Below are positions 45,239-55,786 of a DNA stretch of 64,000 nt, piece after piece. The notes beneath the pieces were generated by a model. The model was not told the origin of the DNA. It searched no databases and saw only the letters and a program-made list of their open reading frames with translations. Both the position numbers and the translations under genes were made by a program. Origin of the DNA: Rhizobium sp. LC145 (GTDB taxonomy: Bacteria; Pseudomonadota; Alphaproteobacteria; Rhizobiales; Rhizobiaceae); the NCBI RefSeq assembly GCF_001005825.1, contig NZ_LBHV01000007.1, positions 310,001-374,000 of the forward strand, in the 5' to 3' direction. Position 1 is the stretch's first letter; each line of letters opens with the position of its first letter.

Positions 45239-47830
45239 CTATCCCGAACGGACCTGAGAGAGCGCCCAAAGCGTATCGGCGCTGATGCCGACTGCGCCAC
45301 CGCCACCGGTTAGGATACCGAGCGCCGGCGAAGTGGCCACGTTGTTCTCCAGATCGTACATCATGGTGAAGCGCTTCACGAGCTTGTCGAGCTTTTCCGG
45401 ATCGGAGAGATCTTCGAGATTGAGGTATTTCTCCACCACCTTCGCCTGCCGATCGACATCCATGTTGCTGATTTCTGCTGGCAGGCTGAAGGTAATACGG
45501 AAGAATTCCAAGAGGGCGTCGTCGCCGATGATCACGTAAGGATCGGTGATGCTGTCGGCCATGCGCTGGAAGTAGAGCGCGAGGCGCACGCCGGCATTCT
45601 CCCCGCCCTGCTGAGTTTCCAGAACCTGGCGCAGATAGGCGCTCTCGGTCGCCAGCACTTCGCCGGCATTCTGCACCTGAGCGGAGGCGGCCCGGCTGAC
45701 ATTGCCGTCCTTGTCGAAATTGAAGCTGCCGACCATCTGGGCGAAGCGCTTGTCCTCCAGCGTGTTGACGAAGCTTTCCGGGTCATCGAGATCGGATGTG
45801 AAGGCCTTCTTGAGGAAATCGTCCGTCACCGTCGTGGGATCGATGCCCTTGGCGGTCAGCAGGATATCCATCAGGCGCCGGTCCTTGAGGAGCTGGTCGC
45901 GATTGTCGAGCGCCTGCATGGCGGAGGTATAGTATTTGGATTCCTCCTCCGCCTTCTTCTTGGCCGCTTCCAGCGCATCGCCCTTGAGGAAACGCGTCTC
46001 GCGCAGGATATATTCCTTGCCGACATTCGTGATGGTGGCAGTGGACTGCGCCAGAGCCGGCGGGGTGATTTGTCCTTTGGCATTGAAGTTGAACGTTCTT
46101 GCCAGCGTCAGCAGACGCTCGTCCTTCAACTGGTAGACATAGCTCTTCGGATCGGAAAGATCGCTGGTCAGAACCTTCTTCAACTTGATGGTCGAGATAG
46201 AGGCCGGGTCGATGCCGACGGCTTGCAAAGCAAAGGTGTAGACCGCTTTTGTGCCGAGGAAATCATCGAGCGTTTTGACGGCCGCCATGCCTTGCTTGTA
46301 GAGACTGTAGGCCTTGTCATGGGCCTCGTCCTGCTTATCATCGTAGCGGCTGTAATAGTTGCTGCGCACGGAGTTGAGCGCCTCGGGCTTCAGCGCCTGG
46401 CCGGCGGCCACGGTGCCATCAGCCGCAAAGTTGAAGGCTTCGTAGAGCTCTTTGTATTGGGGACGCGTCTCGGCGTACTCCTCCACGATGCCGTTATAAT
46501 TCATCAGGATCTGCTCGATCGTGGACTTCACGATATAGACTTCGTTCAGATCGAAGGCCGCCCGGATGTAATCGTAGAGGATCGGATCGTTGACGATCTC
46601 GCTCACATTGGTGACCGTGGCGATCTTCTTCTCGAAATATTGCTGGTTGAATATGGCCTCGGCATTGGTCTCGCGCGACTGCTTGCTGAAATAGCTGGCC
46701 AGGATCGACTCCAGCTTTTCCTCTGTCAGCGCGCCATCGGCCGGTGCGCTGCCATCCGCGTTGAACTGGAAATCCTCCGCCAGCTTCTTCATCTTCTCCG
46801 CATAGGTGATTTGCGGACCGAGGCTGTTCATGAGGGTGGCGAGTTCGGCGCGGCGCGCATCGGTCTGTTCGACCGGCACCAACTTGGCGTTCAGCTCTTC
46901 AAGGGTTTCGCGGTACCCATCGAGCCCCTCCTGCACGGAGACCAGCGCCTCCTCGATATCCGCCAGCTCTTTCCTCTTGGCGTCGAGCTTTGCCTGCGTC
47001 TCCTCCGGATCGACACCGGAATCGGGATCGCTCAACTGCGCTTCGAGTTCGGCGATCTCCGCCTCCGCATCGGCCTTGGCCTCCTGGCCCAAAGCCAGCG
47101 ATTCCTCCGCTTTCGGAATCTCTCCGATAATGGTCTGCCGGTTCTGAAGGTCGGTATCCTCCTGCTTTGCGGCATTGTACTGGGCCGGGTACTGCTCGAG
47201 CTTGGTTCCGAAGACCGTGTTGTAATAGCTGTTCGGATCGTTGGGATCGCTGGTCAGCACGCCCTTGATGACCGAATAATTGTAGTAGGTCCCATCGATG
47301 CCGTAGGTCGTGAACATGAGATTGCGCAGCCGGTCGTTCTGCAGAAACTGATCGACATTCTTGACGTTTCCGGCCTCGCCCATCATCACCTTGAAATAGC
47401 GGGTTTCCTCGGAAACCGTGTCCTCCACCGTCTTGACGGTCTGGTCGTAGAGGCCGATCAGATCGTCCATCTGCGCGGAGGACTGCGCGACGGCCGTTCC
47501 GCCGACTCCCCCGAAATTGAAAGCTGCGGCAAAGTCCCGGTAACGCTCGTCGGCCAGGCGGTTGGCATAGCTGTTCGCGTCGCTCAAATCGCTTTCGAGG
47601 ACCTTCTTCATGAAGGCCTTGGCGTAGATCATGTCCTCCAGTCCGTAGGCCGTCATGGCATAGGAGAACAGCCGGTAATCGTTGACGAACTCGTCCACCG
47701 TTTTGATCTTGCCGATATTGTCCTTGTAGTACTGAGAGTCACGGGCAACGTCCGTCTGCTTTGCGACGCGCGAGAGGCTCTGCGGCAGGTTGCGCGTAAC
47801 GAGATCATAGCTGAGATAGGTCGTTACCAT
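45239..47830 (-). CDS. Large DUF1217 repeat protein (six repeats, central coiled coil)
   Basis: An 863-residue protein built from about six DUF1217-like repeats of ~110-150 residues, each running V(D)xFxxDxRLxxxxxxAxGI...LKKVLTSDLxDPxSYxxxLxDxRxxxxAxxFNF. Copies start near residues 45, 160, 410, 525, 660 and 770. A charged segment near 245-345 (EAKADAEAEIAELEAQLSD and so on) is predicted coiled coil. No signal peptide; it begins VTTYLSYDLVTRNLPQSL. DUF1217 genes in rhizobia are known near flagellar clusters, so a motility-related role is possible, but this gene is not beside flagellar genes here. Unusually long for the family. Confidence 0.75.
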   Translation of the reverse strand: MVTTYLSYDLVTRNLPQSLSRVAKQTDVARDSQYYKDNIGKIKTVDEFVNDYRLFSYAMTAYGLEDMIYAKAFMKKVLESDLSDANSYANRLADERYRDFAAAFNFGGVGGTAVAQSSAQMDDLIGLYDQTVKTVEDTVSEETRYFKVMMGEAGNVKNVDQFLQNDRLRNLMFTTYGIDGTYYNYSVIKGVLTSDPNDPNSYYNTVFGTKLEQYPAQYNAAKQEDTDLQNRQTIIGEIPKAEESLALGQEAKADAEAEIAELEAQLSDPDSGVDPEETQAKLDAKRKELADIEEALVSVQEGLDGYRETLEELNAKLVPVEQTDARRAELATLMNSLGPQITYAEKMKKLAEDFQFNADGSAPADGALTEEKLESILASYFSKQSRETNAEAIFNQQYFEKKIATVTNVSEIVNDPILYDYIRAAFDLNEVYIVKSTIEQILMNYNGIVEEYAETRPQYKELYEAFNFAADGTVAAGQALKPEALNSVRSNYYSRYDDKQDEAHDKAYSLYKQGMAAVKTLDDFLGTKAVYTFALQAVGIDPASISTIKLKKVLTSDLSDPKSYVYQLKDERLLTLARTFNFNAKGQITPPALAQSTATITNVGKEYILRETRFLKGDALEAAKKKAEEESKYYTSAMQALDNRDQLLKDRRLMDILLTAKGIDPTTVTDDFLKKAFTSDLDDPESFVNTLEDKRFAQMVGSFNFDKDGNVSRAASAQVQNAGEVLATESAYLRQVLETQQGGENAGVRLALYFQRMADSITDPYVIIGDDALLEFFRITFSLPAEISNMDVDRQAKVVEKYLNLEDLSDPEKLDKLVKRFTMMYDLENNVATSPALGILTGGGGAVGISADTLWALSQVRSG

Positions 47831-48112
47831 GGACGTGCCCTTCAGGTCGGAATGATGCCCGGCGAGTATCGGCCATCAGCCTTGTCCGTAGCTTTTGAAC
47901 CAATCCCGCGATGAAACGGTTCGGAGGGCGTTCACCCTCTGGAAACCCAAAAGCTTGGGCGTTTCGCTAACCATCGGAGGCGGCAAACCTTCCTTAACCG
48001 CGATTTTTAAGCAGTCTCGAAGATGGGCACCCTATCTTGGCCCTCAGAGGACAAAAGTCCCGTGGAGAAGACCGGAAAACGGCTCTCAGGTAAAACAAGG
48101 GTAGCATACACA

Positions 48113-48679
48113 ATGACCAATTCCGTTCTGAAGCCCTCATGGGCAGGGTCGACATTGAGGCTCGATCCGTCTCGCTTTCCGCAGCAGGTCACCTATGCCC
48201 TGCGCGAGACATCAGGAGATGTTGCAATCACTATCGACGAGCGTGGCGCCGTGCTGCGCAAGACCCTTCCCTCAAGCGGCCTGCCGCTTTCCTTCGCCCT
48301 GCCGGCGCGCGCCTTCAAGGGCGTGGCCGCCCGTGCCATCGACCATGGCGACGGCGAAGTGACGGTAACGCTCGAACTGCACCATGACGATCCGGATCTC
48401 TGCATTCCGCTGCTCGTCGCCCACGATCTCTGCGATATCGCCGCCGATTGGCGCAACTGGTCGGAAGCCTTCCGCATTCCCATGCTGATGGTGGAAGCCG
48501 ATGGCGTCGCACGGCCGCTGGAAAACCATATCGGCCAGGTGCGCACCCAGGACATAAAGCCCCGCCGCCGCCATTCCTATTTCGCCGCCCGCCGGCCGCG
48601 CTTCCTAGTGCGCCGCTCGACAGGCAGCCTCGGCGTCGCCATGAAGATCGAAGGCAAGGAGATCATCGCGCGCCGCTGA
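48113..48679 (+). CDS. DUF6101-like conserved hypothetical protein
   Basis: A 188-residue soluble protein with an early beta-rich part (VTYALRETSGDVAITIDERGAVLRK) and a C-terminal basic tail (KPRRRHSYFAARRPRFLVRRSTG). I recognise it only as a Rhizobiales-conserved family, probably DUF6101; no function can be given. The ATG 48113 is preferred over an upstream in-frame GTG-like extension because homologous proteins normally start near SVLKPSW. It ends at the perfect hairpin 48703-48731. The gap 47831-48112 upstream shows no recognisable element. Confidence 0.6.
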   Translation: MTNSVLKPSWAGSTLRLDPSRFPQQVTYALRETSGDVAITIDERGAVLRKTLPSSGLPLSFALPARAFKGVAARAIDHGDGEVTVTLELHHDDPDLCIPLLVAHDLCDIAADWRNWSEAFRIPMLMVEADGVARPLENHIGQVRTQDIKPRRRHSYFAARRPRFLVRRSTGSLGVAMKIEGKEIIARR

Positions 48680-48702
48680 TCCACCGCCGACCGCGATTTA
48701 CG

Positions 48703-48731
48703 AAAAAGCCCGGCTCATTGCCGGGCTTTTT
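48703..48731. terminator. Bidirectional terminator between DUF6101-like gene and ubiA
   Basis: AAAAAGCCCGGC and GCCGGGCTTTTT form a perfect 12-bp stem around TCATT. Both strands then read into a T-tract, so it can end transcripts from the convergent DUF6101-like gene (+) and ubiA (-). Confidence 0.9.
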
Positions 48732-48758
48732 GCGTTTTCACACTTCTTCTGAAATTAT

Positions 48759-49712
48759 CTAAGCCACGAGAAGGGCCAGAAGCAAGCCGACGAAAAGAAC
48801 CGTGCCGACCCAGAAATTGAACCTGAACAGCTTGAGGCACTGGTCCGGATTGTCGATATCGAGAACCAGGATTTGCCAAGCGAACATGAGAGCCGCGACC
48901 AGCAAGCCGAGATAGGCAAGCAGGCCGACGCCGGCCGCGAGGAAGGCGAGCAGCAGGAAGACGAGTGCCGCGCCGTATAGCCCGATCAGCCAGGGCTTTG
49001 TTCTTTCTCCGAAAAGCCGCGCAGTCGAGCGCACGCCGATCAGCGCGTCGTCTTCCTTGTCCTGATGCGCGTAGATCGTGTCGTAGCCGATCGTCCAGGC
49101 GATCGCGGCCATGTAGAGCCAGATCGCCGCCATGGAAAGGCTGCCGAACATGCCGGCCCAGCCCATCAGCGCACCCCAGGAAAAGGCAAGCCCGAGGAAG
49201 AATTGCGGCCAATCCGTAAACCGCTTAGCGAAGGGATAGATCGCAACCACGGCAAGCGACAGGATGCCGAGGAAAATCGCAAAGCCGTTGAACTGAACCA
49301 GCACAAGCAGACCGACCAATGCCTGGGCGGCCAGAAAGACCTTTGCCTCGAAACGGGTCACCCGGCCCGAAGGCAGCGGCCGCGAACGGGTGCGCGCCAC
49401 TTCCATATCGATGTCATGATCGACCAGATCGTTATAGGTGCACCCCGCGCCGCGCATAGCGACCGCGCCGATGAAGAAGAGGACGAGATGGAAGAGGAAG
49501 AGCGGTAGCGAGAAGCTACCCTCGGCCGCCGCTGCATTGGCGGCGAGCGCCGAAGACCAGAAGCATGGCCAGAGCAGAAGCTGCCAGCCGATCGGCCGAT
49601 CCCAGCGGGCGAGTTGCGCATAGGGCCATGCCGGGCGCGGCAGCACCCGGTAGACCCAGTTGTCCGAGGGCGCGTCGAAAACGCGCCCGTTGAGATCGTC
49701 GGCGTTGGTCAT
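48759..49712 (-). CDS. ubiA: 4-hydroxybenzoate polyprenyltransferase
   Basis: A 317-residue inner-membrane prenyltransferase that attaches the polyprenyl tail to 4-hydroxybenzoate in ubiquinone synthesis. The first aspartate-rich motif is TYNDLVDHDIDMEVARTRSRP (about 112-132, NDxxDxxxD) and the second is TIGYDTIYAHQDKEDD (about 227-242, DxxxD-type). About eight transmembrane helices. Length fits the family. It precedes cfa on the same strand by reading direction, with cfa upstream. Confidence 0.94.
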   Translation of the reverse strand: MTNADDLNGRVFDAPSDNWVYRVLPRPAWPYAQLARWDRPIGWQLLLWPCFWSSALAANAAAAEGSFSLPLFLFHLVLFFIGAVAMRGAGCTYNDLVDHDIDMEVARTRSRPLPSGRVTRFEAKVFLAAQALVGLLVLVQFNGFAIFLGILSLAVVAIYPFAKRFTDWPQFFLGLAFSWGALMGWAGMFGSLSMAAIWLYMAAIAWTIGYDTIYAHQDKEDDALIGVRSTARLFGERTKPWLIGLYGAALVFLLLAFLAAGVGLLAYLGLLVAALMFAWQILVLDIDNPDQCLKLFRFNFWVGTVLFVGLLLALLVA

Positions 49713-49765
49713 TGGCGGGTTCTACTCCCCGCCCCGCGAACCGGTCAAGGAAAAGCGATTGCCTC

Positions 49766-51022
49766 TCAGACCGCGATCTTGTCCAGCGGCAGGCGCTGCT
49801 CTTCGAAGGCCTTCAATTCGGCCTCGCGTTCGTAGATGTAGTTCCGGTTATCCGGCACCGCCATCCGCTGCTTGACGATCTGCATCTGGAAAATAAAGAA
49901 CTTCTCGTGCGTGAATGCCATTTCCGAGCCGGCCAGATAAAACTCCCACATGCGCACGAAACGCTCGTCGTAAAGGGCGGCCGCCTTCTCCCTGTTCGCC
50001 ATGAAGCGCTGGCGCCAGTGGCGCAGCGTATGGGCATAGTGCATCGGCAGGATCTCGATATCCGATACCAGGAGACCCGCCTTCTCGATCGCCGGCATCA
50101 CCTCGCTGATCGCAGGAATATAGCCGCCGGGGAAGATGTACTTCTCGATCCACGGATTGGTGATGAGCGCCGGGTGGGGCTGGCCGATCGAATGCAGCAC
50201 CATGACGCCGTCATCGGCGAGCACATCATCCACCTTGTTGAAGAACTTTCGATAGTTCAGCCGGCCGACATGCTCGAACATGCCGACGGAAACGATGCGA
50301 TCGTACTGCTTCTGCGGCGGCAGGTAATAATAATCCTGCAGTTCGAAACGGACGCTGTTGGCAAGCCCGCGCTTGGCCGCTCGCTCGCGCGAGATCTTGA
50401 GCTGCTCCTTGCTGAGCGTAATGCCGGTGACATCGACGCCCGAGGACTCGGCGAGATACATGGCCATGCCGCCCCAGCCGGAGCCGATCTCAAGCGCCCG
50501 CTGGCCGGGCTCGGCCTGAAGTTTCGCCACGATATGGCGCTTCTTGGCGAGCTGCGCCTCGTCGAGCGAAATGCCCGGCGGATTGAAATAGGCGCAGGAA
50601 TATTGCCAGTCCTCGTCGAGGAACAGCGAGAAGAGCTTTTCACTGAGATCGTAATGATGAGCGACGTTGCGCTGATTGTGATTGATCGGCACGCGATTGC
50701 GGAATTGGGAAACCGCGATGCGGGCAAGCCCCCGCCACATCATGCCGAAGGACAGGCCCTCGCTCAGCGTGTTGTCCTTGACGAGCGCCATGAGCTCGTA
50801 GATGTCGCCTTCTTCGACGATCATCCGGCCTTCCATATAAAGCTCGCCGAGCTTCAACTGAGGGTCGGCCGCAAGCTCCCGCTCGGCCTCGTCATCGGTG
50901 AAGCGAAGACCGACGGTCCTTCCCCCTCCTCCTCCAAATCGCTGCTCTCCCCCTGGGCCTTTCACGGTCAGGGTGCCAGTTTTGATAATCCTGTCGAGGA
51001 GTTTGCGAAGGGACGAGGCCAT
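49766..51022 (-). CDS. cfa: Cyclopropane-fatty-acyl-phospholipid synthase
   Basis: A 418-residue SAM-dependent enzyme that methylenates unsaturated acyl chains of membrane phospholipids. It contains DEDWQYSCAYFNPP (about 137-150), SAM motif ALEIGSGWGGMAMYLAES (about 175-192), IVSVGMFEHVGRLNYRKFF (about 243-261) and PGGYIPAISEV (about 300). Rhizobia often carry two such genes; which paralogue this is cannot be told. An upstream region of 100 bases before tex's terminator holds its promoter; a CTTGTA hexamer is visible but its spacing to TATTAT is short. Confidence 0.93.
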   Translation of the reverse strand: MASSLRKLLDRIIKTGTLTVKGPGGEQRFGGGGGRTVGLRFTDDEAERELAADPQLKLGELYMEGRMIVEEGDIYELMALVKDNTLSEGLSFGMMWRGLARIAVSQFRNRVPINHNQRNVAHHYDLSEKLFSLFLDEDWQYSCAYFNPPGISLDEAQLAKKRHIVAKLQAEPGQRALEIGSGWGGMAMYLAESSGVDVTGITLSKEQLKISRERAAKRGLANSVRFELQDYYYLPPQKQYDRIVSVGMFEHVGRLNYRKFFNKVDDVLADDGVMVLHSIGQPHPALITNPWIEKYIFPGGYIPAISEVMPAIEKAGLLVSDIEILPMHYAHTLRHWRQRFMANREKAAALYDERFVRMWEFYLAGSEMAFTHEKFFIFQMQIVKQRMAVPDNRNYIYEREAELKAFEEQRLPLDKIAV

Positions 51023-51123
51023 GGTCTCACCTCCAGAGATACTAAGGCTGCCTTATCAATTTGGAAAGAAATAATACTTTCCAGGGAACTTACAAGCGGA
51101 TTTTTGCCATCAAAATGACACAG

Positions 51124-51162
51124 AAAATCCAACCGTCAAACATGGATTGACGGTTGGATTTT
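51124..51162 (-). terminator. Terminator of tex
   Basis: A perfect 16-bp stem (AAAATCCAACCGTCAA with its complement) and seven-base loop lie just after the tex stop codon on the minus strand, followed by TTTTC. A strong intrinsic terminator isolating tex from cfa. Confidence 0.88.
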
Positions 51163-51182
51163 CCAAGGGGTAAGGCGAATTT

Positions 51183-53492
51183 TTATCGGCGTTTCAAGGC
51201 TTCTGCGAGTGCGGCGCCGAACGCGCCCTGGGCCGCCGGCTTCTCGGTATTCGCGAATTTCGGGTTGGCGGGCCGGCTGTTTCGATCGCCGCGCGGGGCC
51301 GGATCAGGCTCGCCGCCATCCTTGCGCATGGTGAGACCGATTCGCTTGCGCTTCACGTCCACCTCGACAACCCGCACTTTCACGACGTCACCCGCCTTCA
51401 CGACCTCATGCGGGTCCTTCACGAAGCGGTCGGCAAGCTGGGATACGTGAACCAGTCCATCCTGATGCACGCCGATATCCACGAAGGCACCGAAGGCGGC
51501 GACATTCGTCACCGTGCCTTCGAGCATCATGCCGGGCTTGAGGTCGGTGATCTCGTCCACGCCTTCCGCAAATGTCGCCGTCTTGAAGCTCGGACGCGGG
51601 TCGCGGCCAGGCTTTTCAAGCTCCGCAATGATGTCCTTCACCGTCGGCAGGCCGAAAGTTTCGTCGATGAACTTTCGCGGATCGAGGCCTTTCAGCGTGG
51701 CGCTATCGCCCATCAGCGAGCGCAGATCGCGGCCGCAGGCGGCGACGATCTTCTTGGCCACTCCATAGGCTTCCGGATGGACGGCCGACGCATCGAGCGG
51801 CTCCTTGCCGTTGGGGATGCGCAGGAAGCCCGCCGCCTGCTCGAAGGTGCGGTTGCCGAGCCGGGCGACCTTCAACAGTTCCTTGCGGCTTTCGAATGGG
51901 CCATTGGTGTCGCGATGGATGACGATCGCATCGGCGATCGAGCGGCTGAGGCCGGAAACGCGCGCGAGCAGCGGCGCGGACGCCGTGTTGAGATCGACGC
52001 CGACCGCGTTCACGGCATCTTCCACCACCGCATCGAGCGAACGGGAGAGTTTTCCCTGATCGACATCGTGCTGGTACTGGCCGACGCCGATCGATTTCGG
52101 CTCGATCTTCACCAGTTCGGCAAGCGGGTCCTGCAGGCGGCGGGCGATGGAGACGGCGCCGCGCAGTGATACGTCGAGATTGGGAAACTCGGCGGCAGCG
52201 GTTTCGGAGGCAGAATAGACCGAGGCGCCCGCTTCCGAGACGATCACCTTGGTGGGCTTGGTTCCCGAAGTGGGAGCCGGCAGAGCCGCCAGCATGTCGG
52301 CGACCAGCTTTTCCGTCTCGCGGCTGCCGGTGCCATTGCCGATCGCGATCAGCTCCACATTGTGCTTGCGGACGAGCGCGGCAAGTTCCGCCTGGGTGCC
52401 GCGGATATCGTTCTTCGGCGGGAAGGGATAGACCGTCGTGGTCTCCACCAGCTTGCCCGTGCCGTCCACCACCGCGACCTTGACGCCGGTGCGGATGCCC
52501 GGATCGAGACCCATGGTGGCGCGCGAGCCGGCGGGCGCGGCGAGCAGCAGATCCTTGAGGTTGCGGGCGAAGACATGGATCGCCTCTTCCTCCGCCTTTT
52601 CGCGCATTTCACGCATCAGATCGAGCGACAGCGAGGTGGAGAGCTTGACGCGCCAGGTCCAGCCGGCGGCCTCCATCAGCCAGCGGTCGGCAGCCCCCTT
52701 GTCTGTAATCTGGAAAGCAGCGGCGATGATGCGCTGTGCGGGCTTCACCGGCGAAGGATCGTCCTGATCCACCTCGATCGCCACGGTCAGGACTTCCTCG
52801 TTCCAGCCACGCAGCATGGCGAGCGCACGATGGCTCGGAACGTTCGCCCAGCGTTCGGAATGATCGAAATAATCGGCGAACTTGGCGCCCTGCTCCTGCT
52901 TGCCATCGACCACCTTCGCCCTCAGCACGGCCCGCTCGCGCATATGCTGGCGCAGGCGTCCGAGCAGGTCGGCATTTTCCGAGATCGTTTCGGCGACAAT
53001 ATCGCGCGCACCTTCCAGCGCCGTCTTCACGTCCGGCACTTCGTCGCTGATATAGGCTTCCGCGAGCTTTGCAGGATCGGCGGAGCGATCCGCCCAGATC
53101 GCCTCCGCCAGCGGGCCTAGGCCCCGTTCGCGGGCGATCTCGGCGCGGGTGCGGCGCTTCGGCTTATAGGGCAGGTAGAGATCTTCCAGCTCCGCCTTGG
53201 TGGCCGCCTTGCCGATCTTGGCGGCAAGATCGTCGGTCATCTTGCCCTGCGAGGTGATGGACTCGACGATCGTGGCGCGGCGGGCCTCGAGCTCGCGCAG
53301 ATAGACGAGCCGCTCCGAGAGCGTGCGCAGTTGCGTATCGTCGAGGCCGCCGGTCACTTCCTTGCGGTAGCGGGCGATGAAGGGGACAGTCGCACCCTCA
53401 TCGATCAATCCGATCGCGGCAGCGGCCTGCTCCGGTCGGGCGTTGATCTCCACGGCGATCGCGGCGGCAAGGAAGCGGGTGTCGGCGGCCAT
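51183..53492 (-). CDS. tex: Tex-family S1 RNA-binding transcription accessory protein
   Basis: A 769-residue protein with the Tex layout: helical N-terminus ([19 protein letters not shown]), a YqgF/RNase-H-like domain ([19 protein letters not shown] near 320), helix-hairpin-helix segments ([24 protein letters not shown] near 490) and a C-terminal S1 domain ([29 protein letters not shown] near 650). Family members bind nucleic acid and influence transcription and toxin gene expression. The start at 53492 gives [12 protein letters not shown], the usual N-terminus; a start six codons upstream is possible. Confidence 0.93.
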   Translation of the reverse strand: MAADTRFLAAAIAVEINARPEQAAAAIGLIDEGATVPFIARYRKEVTGGLDDTQLRTLSERLVYLRELEARRATIVESITSQGKMTDDLAAKIGKAATKAELEDLYLPYKPKRRTRAEIARERGLGPLAEAIWADRSADPAKLAEAYISDEVPDVKTALEGARDIVAETISENADLLGRLRQHMRERAVLRAKVVDGKQEQGAKFADYFDHSERWANVPSHRALAMLRGWNEEVLTVAIEVDQDDPSPVKPAQRIIAAAFQITDKGAADRWLMEAAGWTWRVKLSTSLSLDLMREMREKAEEEAIHVFARNLKDLLLAAPAGSRATMGLDPGIRTGVKVAVVDGTGKLVETTTVYPFPPKNDIRGTQAELAALVRKHNVELIAIGNGTGSRETEKLVADMLAALPAPTSGTKPTKVIVSEAGASVYSASETAAAEFPNLDVSLRGAVSIARRLQDPLAELVKIEPKSIGVGQYQHDVDQGKLSRSLDAVVEDAVNAVGVDLNTASAPLLARVSGLSRSIADAIVIHRDTNGPFESRKELLKVARLGNRTFEQAAGFLRIPNGKEPLDASAVHPEAYGVAKKIVAACGRDLRSLMGDSATLKGLDPRKFIDETFGLPTVKDIIAELEKPGRDPRPSFKTATFAEGVDEITDLKPGMMLEGTVTNVAAFGAFVDIGVHQDGLVHVSQLADRFVKDPHEVVKAGDVVKVRVVEVDVKRKRIGLTMRKDGGEPDPAPRGDRNSRPANPKFANTEKPAAQGAFGAALAEALKRR

Positions 53493-53690
53493 ATGGTCTC
53501 TCACTTTCAAATCGGAGGCGAGACCATAGTCAAAGTTTAAGGCAAGGCAATGTGGCCGCTCATAAGCTCCACATTTTTGCCTGCCCCTCTTTCCGCAGGG
53601 ATTAGAGTGAGGAGCGACATCGCGCGCATTTCACTTGACCTTTACCGCCCCTCCCCTTAACCGCCGGTCAGGAACAGGAAGGGGCGAAAC

Positions 53691-54962
<1,272 letters not shown>

Positions 54963-55054
54963 TCCACACGCGGGATTCATTCAAAATTTACCGTTTCTCC
55001 TGACGGGATCGAAACGAAGCGACGCTATCTCTCGAGCAAAAGGGGAGTTGCGTC

Positions 55055-55549
55055 ATGCGCCGTCTGATCCTGTCCATCGCCCTGGTGTTTGCGACCGACG
55101 CGGCCTTCGCGTCATCGATCACGCCGCTCGCCGACACTCCAAGCGGCAATGGCAGCATCGTGATGAAGGCCTGCCCCGACTGCCCGCCTCCGCCTGCCAA
55201 GCAGGAAAGCACCGATTACCGTGTGCCGCAGCTCGAACCCGGAACGCAAAAGACCGCCGTCATCGAGATCAACGGCGAACGGAAGATCGCCCGCACCGAA
55301 GCCTGGCTCGGCGGCTCGCCTGTCGTGCATGTGCGCAAGATGCCGGCATGGATGGCGGATGGGCCCCATGCCGTTGCGAAGGTGGATCTGCTCGACGGGC
55401 TCTCGACCGAAGCGGCGATCGCCGCCGCGGACCCGCCTTCGGACGGGATAGACCTTGCGACGATGACGAGCGCCGTCGATGCGCACGAGACCACCGAACC
55501 CGCTGAGCTCGAGCTTGCCGGCTTCCAGCTTCGCCCCCGCCTCGACTGA
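55055..55549 (+). CDS. Secreted HPE1-like domain protein
   Basis: A 164-residue exported protein: signal peptide (RRLILSIALVFATDAAFA), then SITPLADTPSGNGSIVMKACPDCPPPPAKQ (quoted in part) with a CPDC pair, and a domain reading YRVPQLEPGTQKTAVIEING...RTEAWLGGSPVVHV. This matches the group often labelled plant virulence effector HPE1-like in Rhizobiales; the label is by similarity and no activity is established. It stands between purD and a chemoreceptor gene. Confidence 0.6.
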   Translation: MRRLILSIALVFATDAAFASSITPLADTPSGNGSIVMKACPDCPPPPAKQESTDYRVPQLEPGTQKTAVIEINGERKIARTEAWLGGSPVVHVRKMPAWMADGPHAVAKVDLLDGLSTEAAIAAADPPSDGIDLATMTSAVDAHETTEPAELELAGFQLRPRLD

Positions 55550-55593
55550 GGCAGAACACTCAAAGAGCGCATCTAACCAGCGACCGGCGCAGG

Positions 55594-55611
55594 CCCATAA
55601 AATTTTATGGG
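55594..55611. promoter_or_regulatory. Perfect 18-base palindrome between HPE1-like and chemoreceptor genes
   Basis: CCCATAAAATTTTATGGG is fully self-complementary, followed by TCTTTCTC. It lies 45 bases after the HPE1-like stop and 176 bases before the chemoreceptor start. It could be a weak terminator of the first gene (CCCATA stem, T-rich end) or an operator; the sequence does not decide. Confidence 0.4.
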
Positions 55612-55786
55612 TCTTTCTCGCCAAGCCGCGAAGAATATTAAATTTTTCTCAAATGTTCGGCTGCACTTTGCGGCCAGGTGCGATGACGCACATGATCGGC
55701 GCAGGATGCGCCTCCCCAACAAGACCCCGCATCGCACCGGCCGCTTCCTGGCGGAAGCTTCCGGCCGCCTGAACATTGAGTAGAAA

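Noticed and set aside
46070..47914. 614-codon open frame opposite the DUF1217 protein
   Set aside because: Leu/Ile-rich pattern arises as the complement of the repeated DUF1217 units; no family resemblance.
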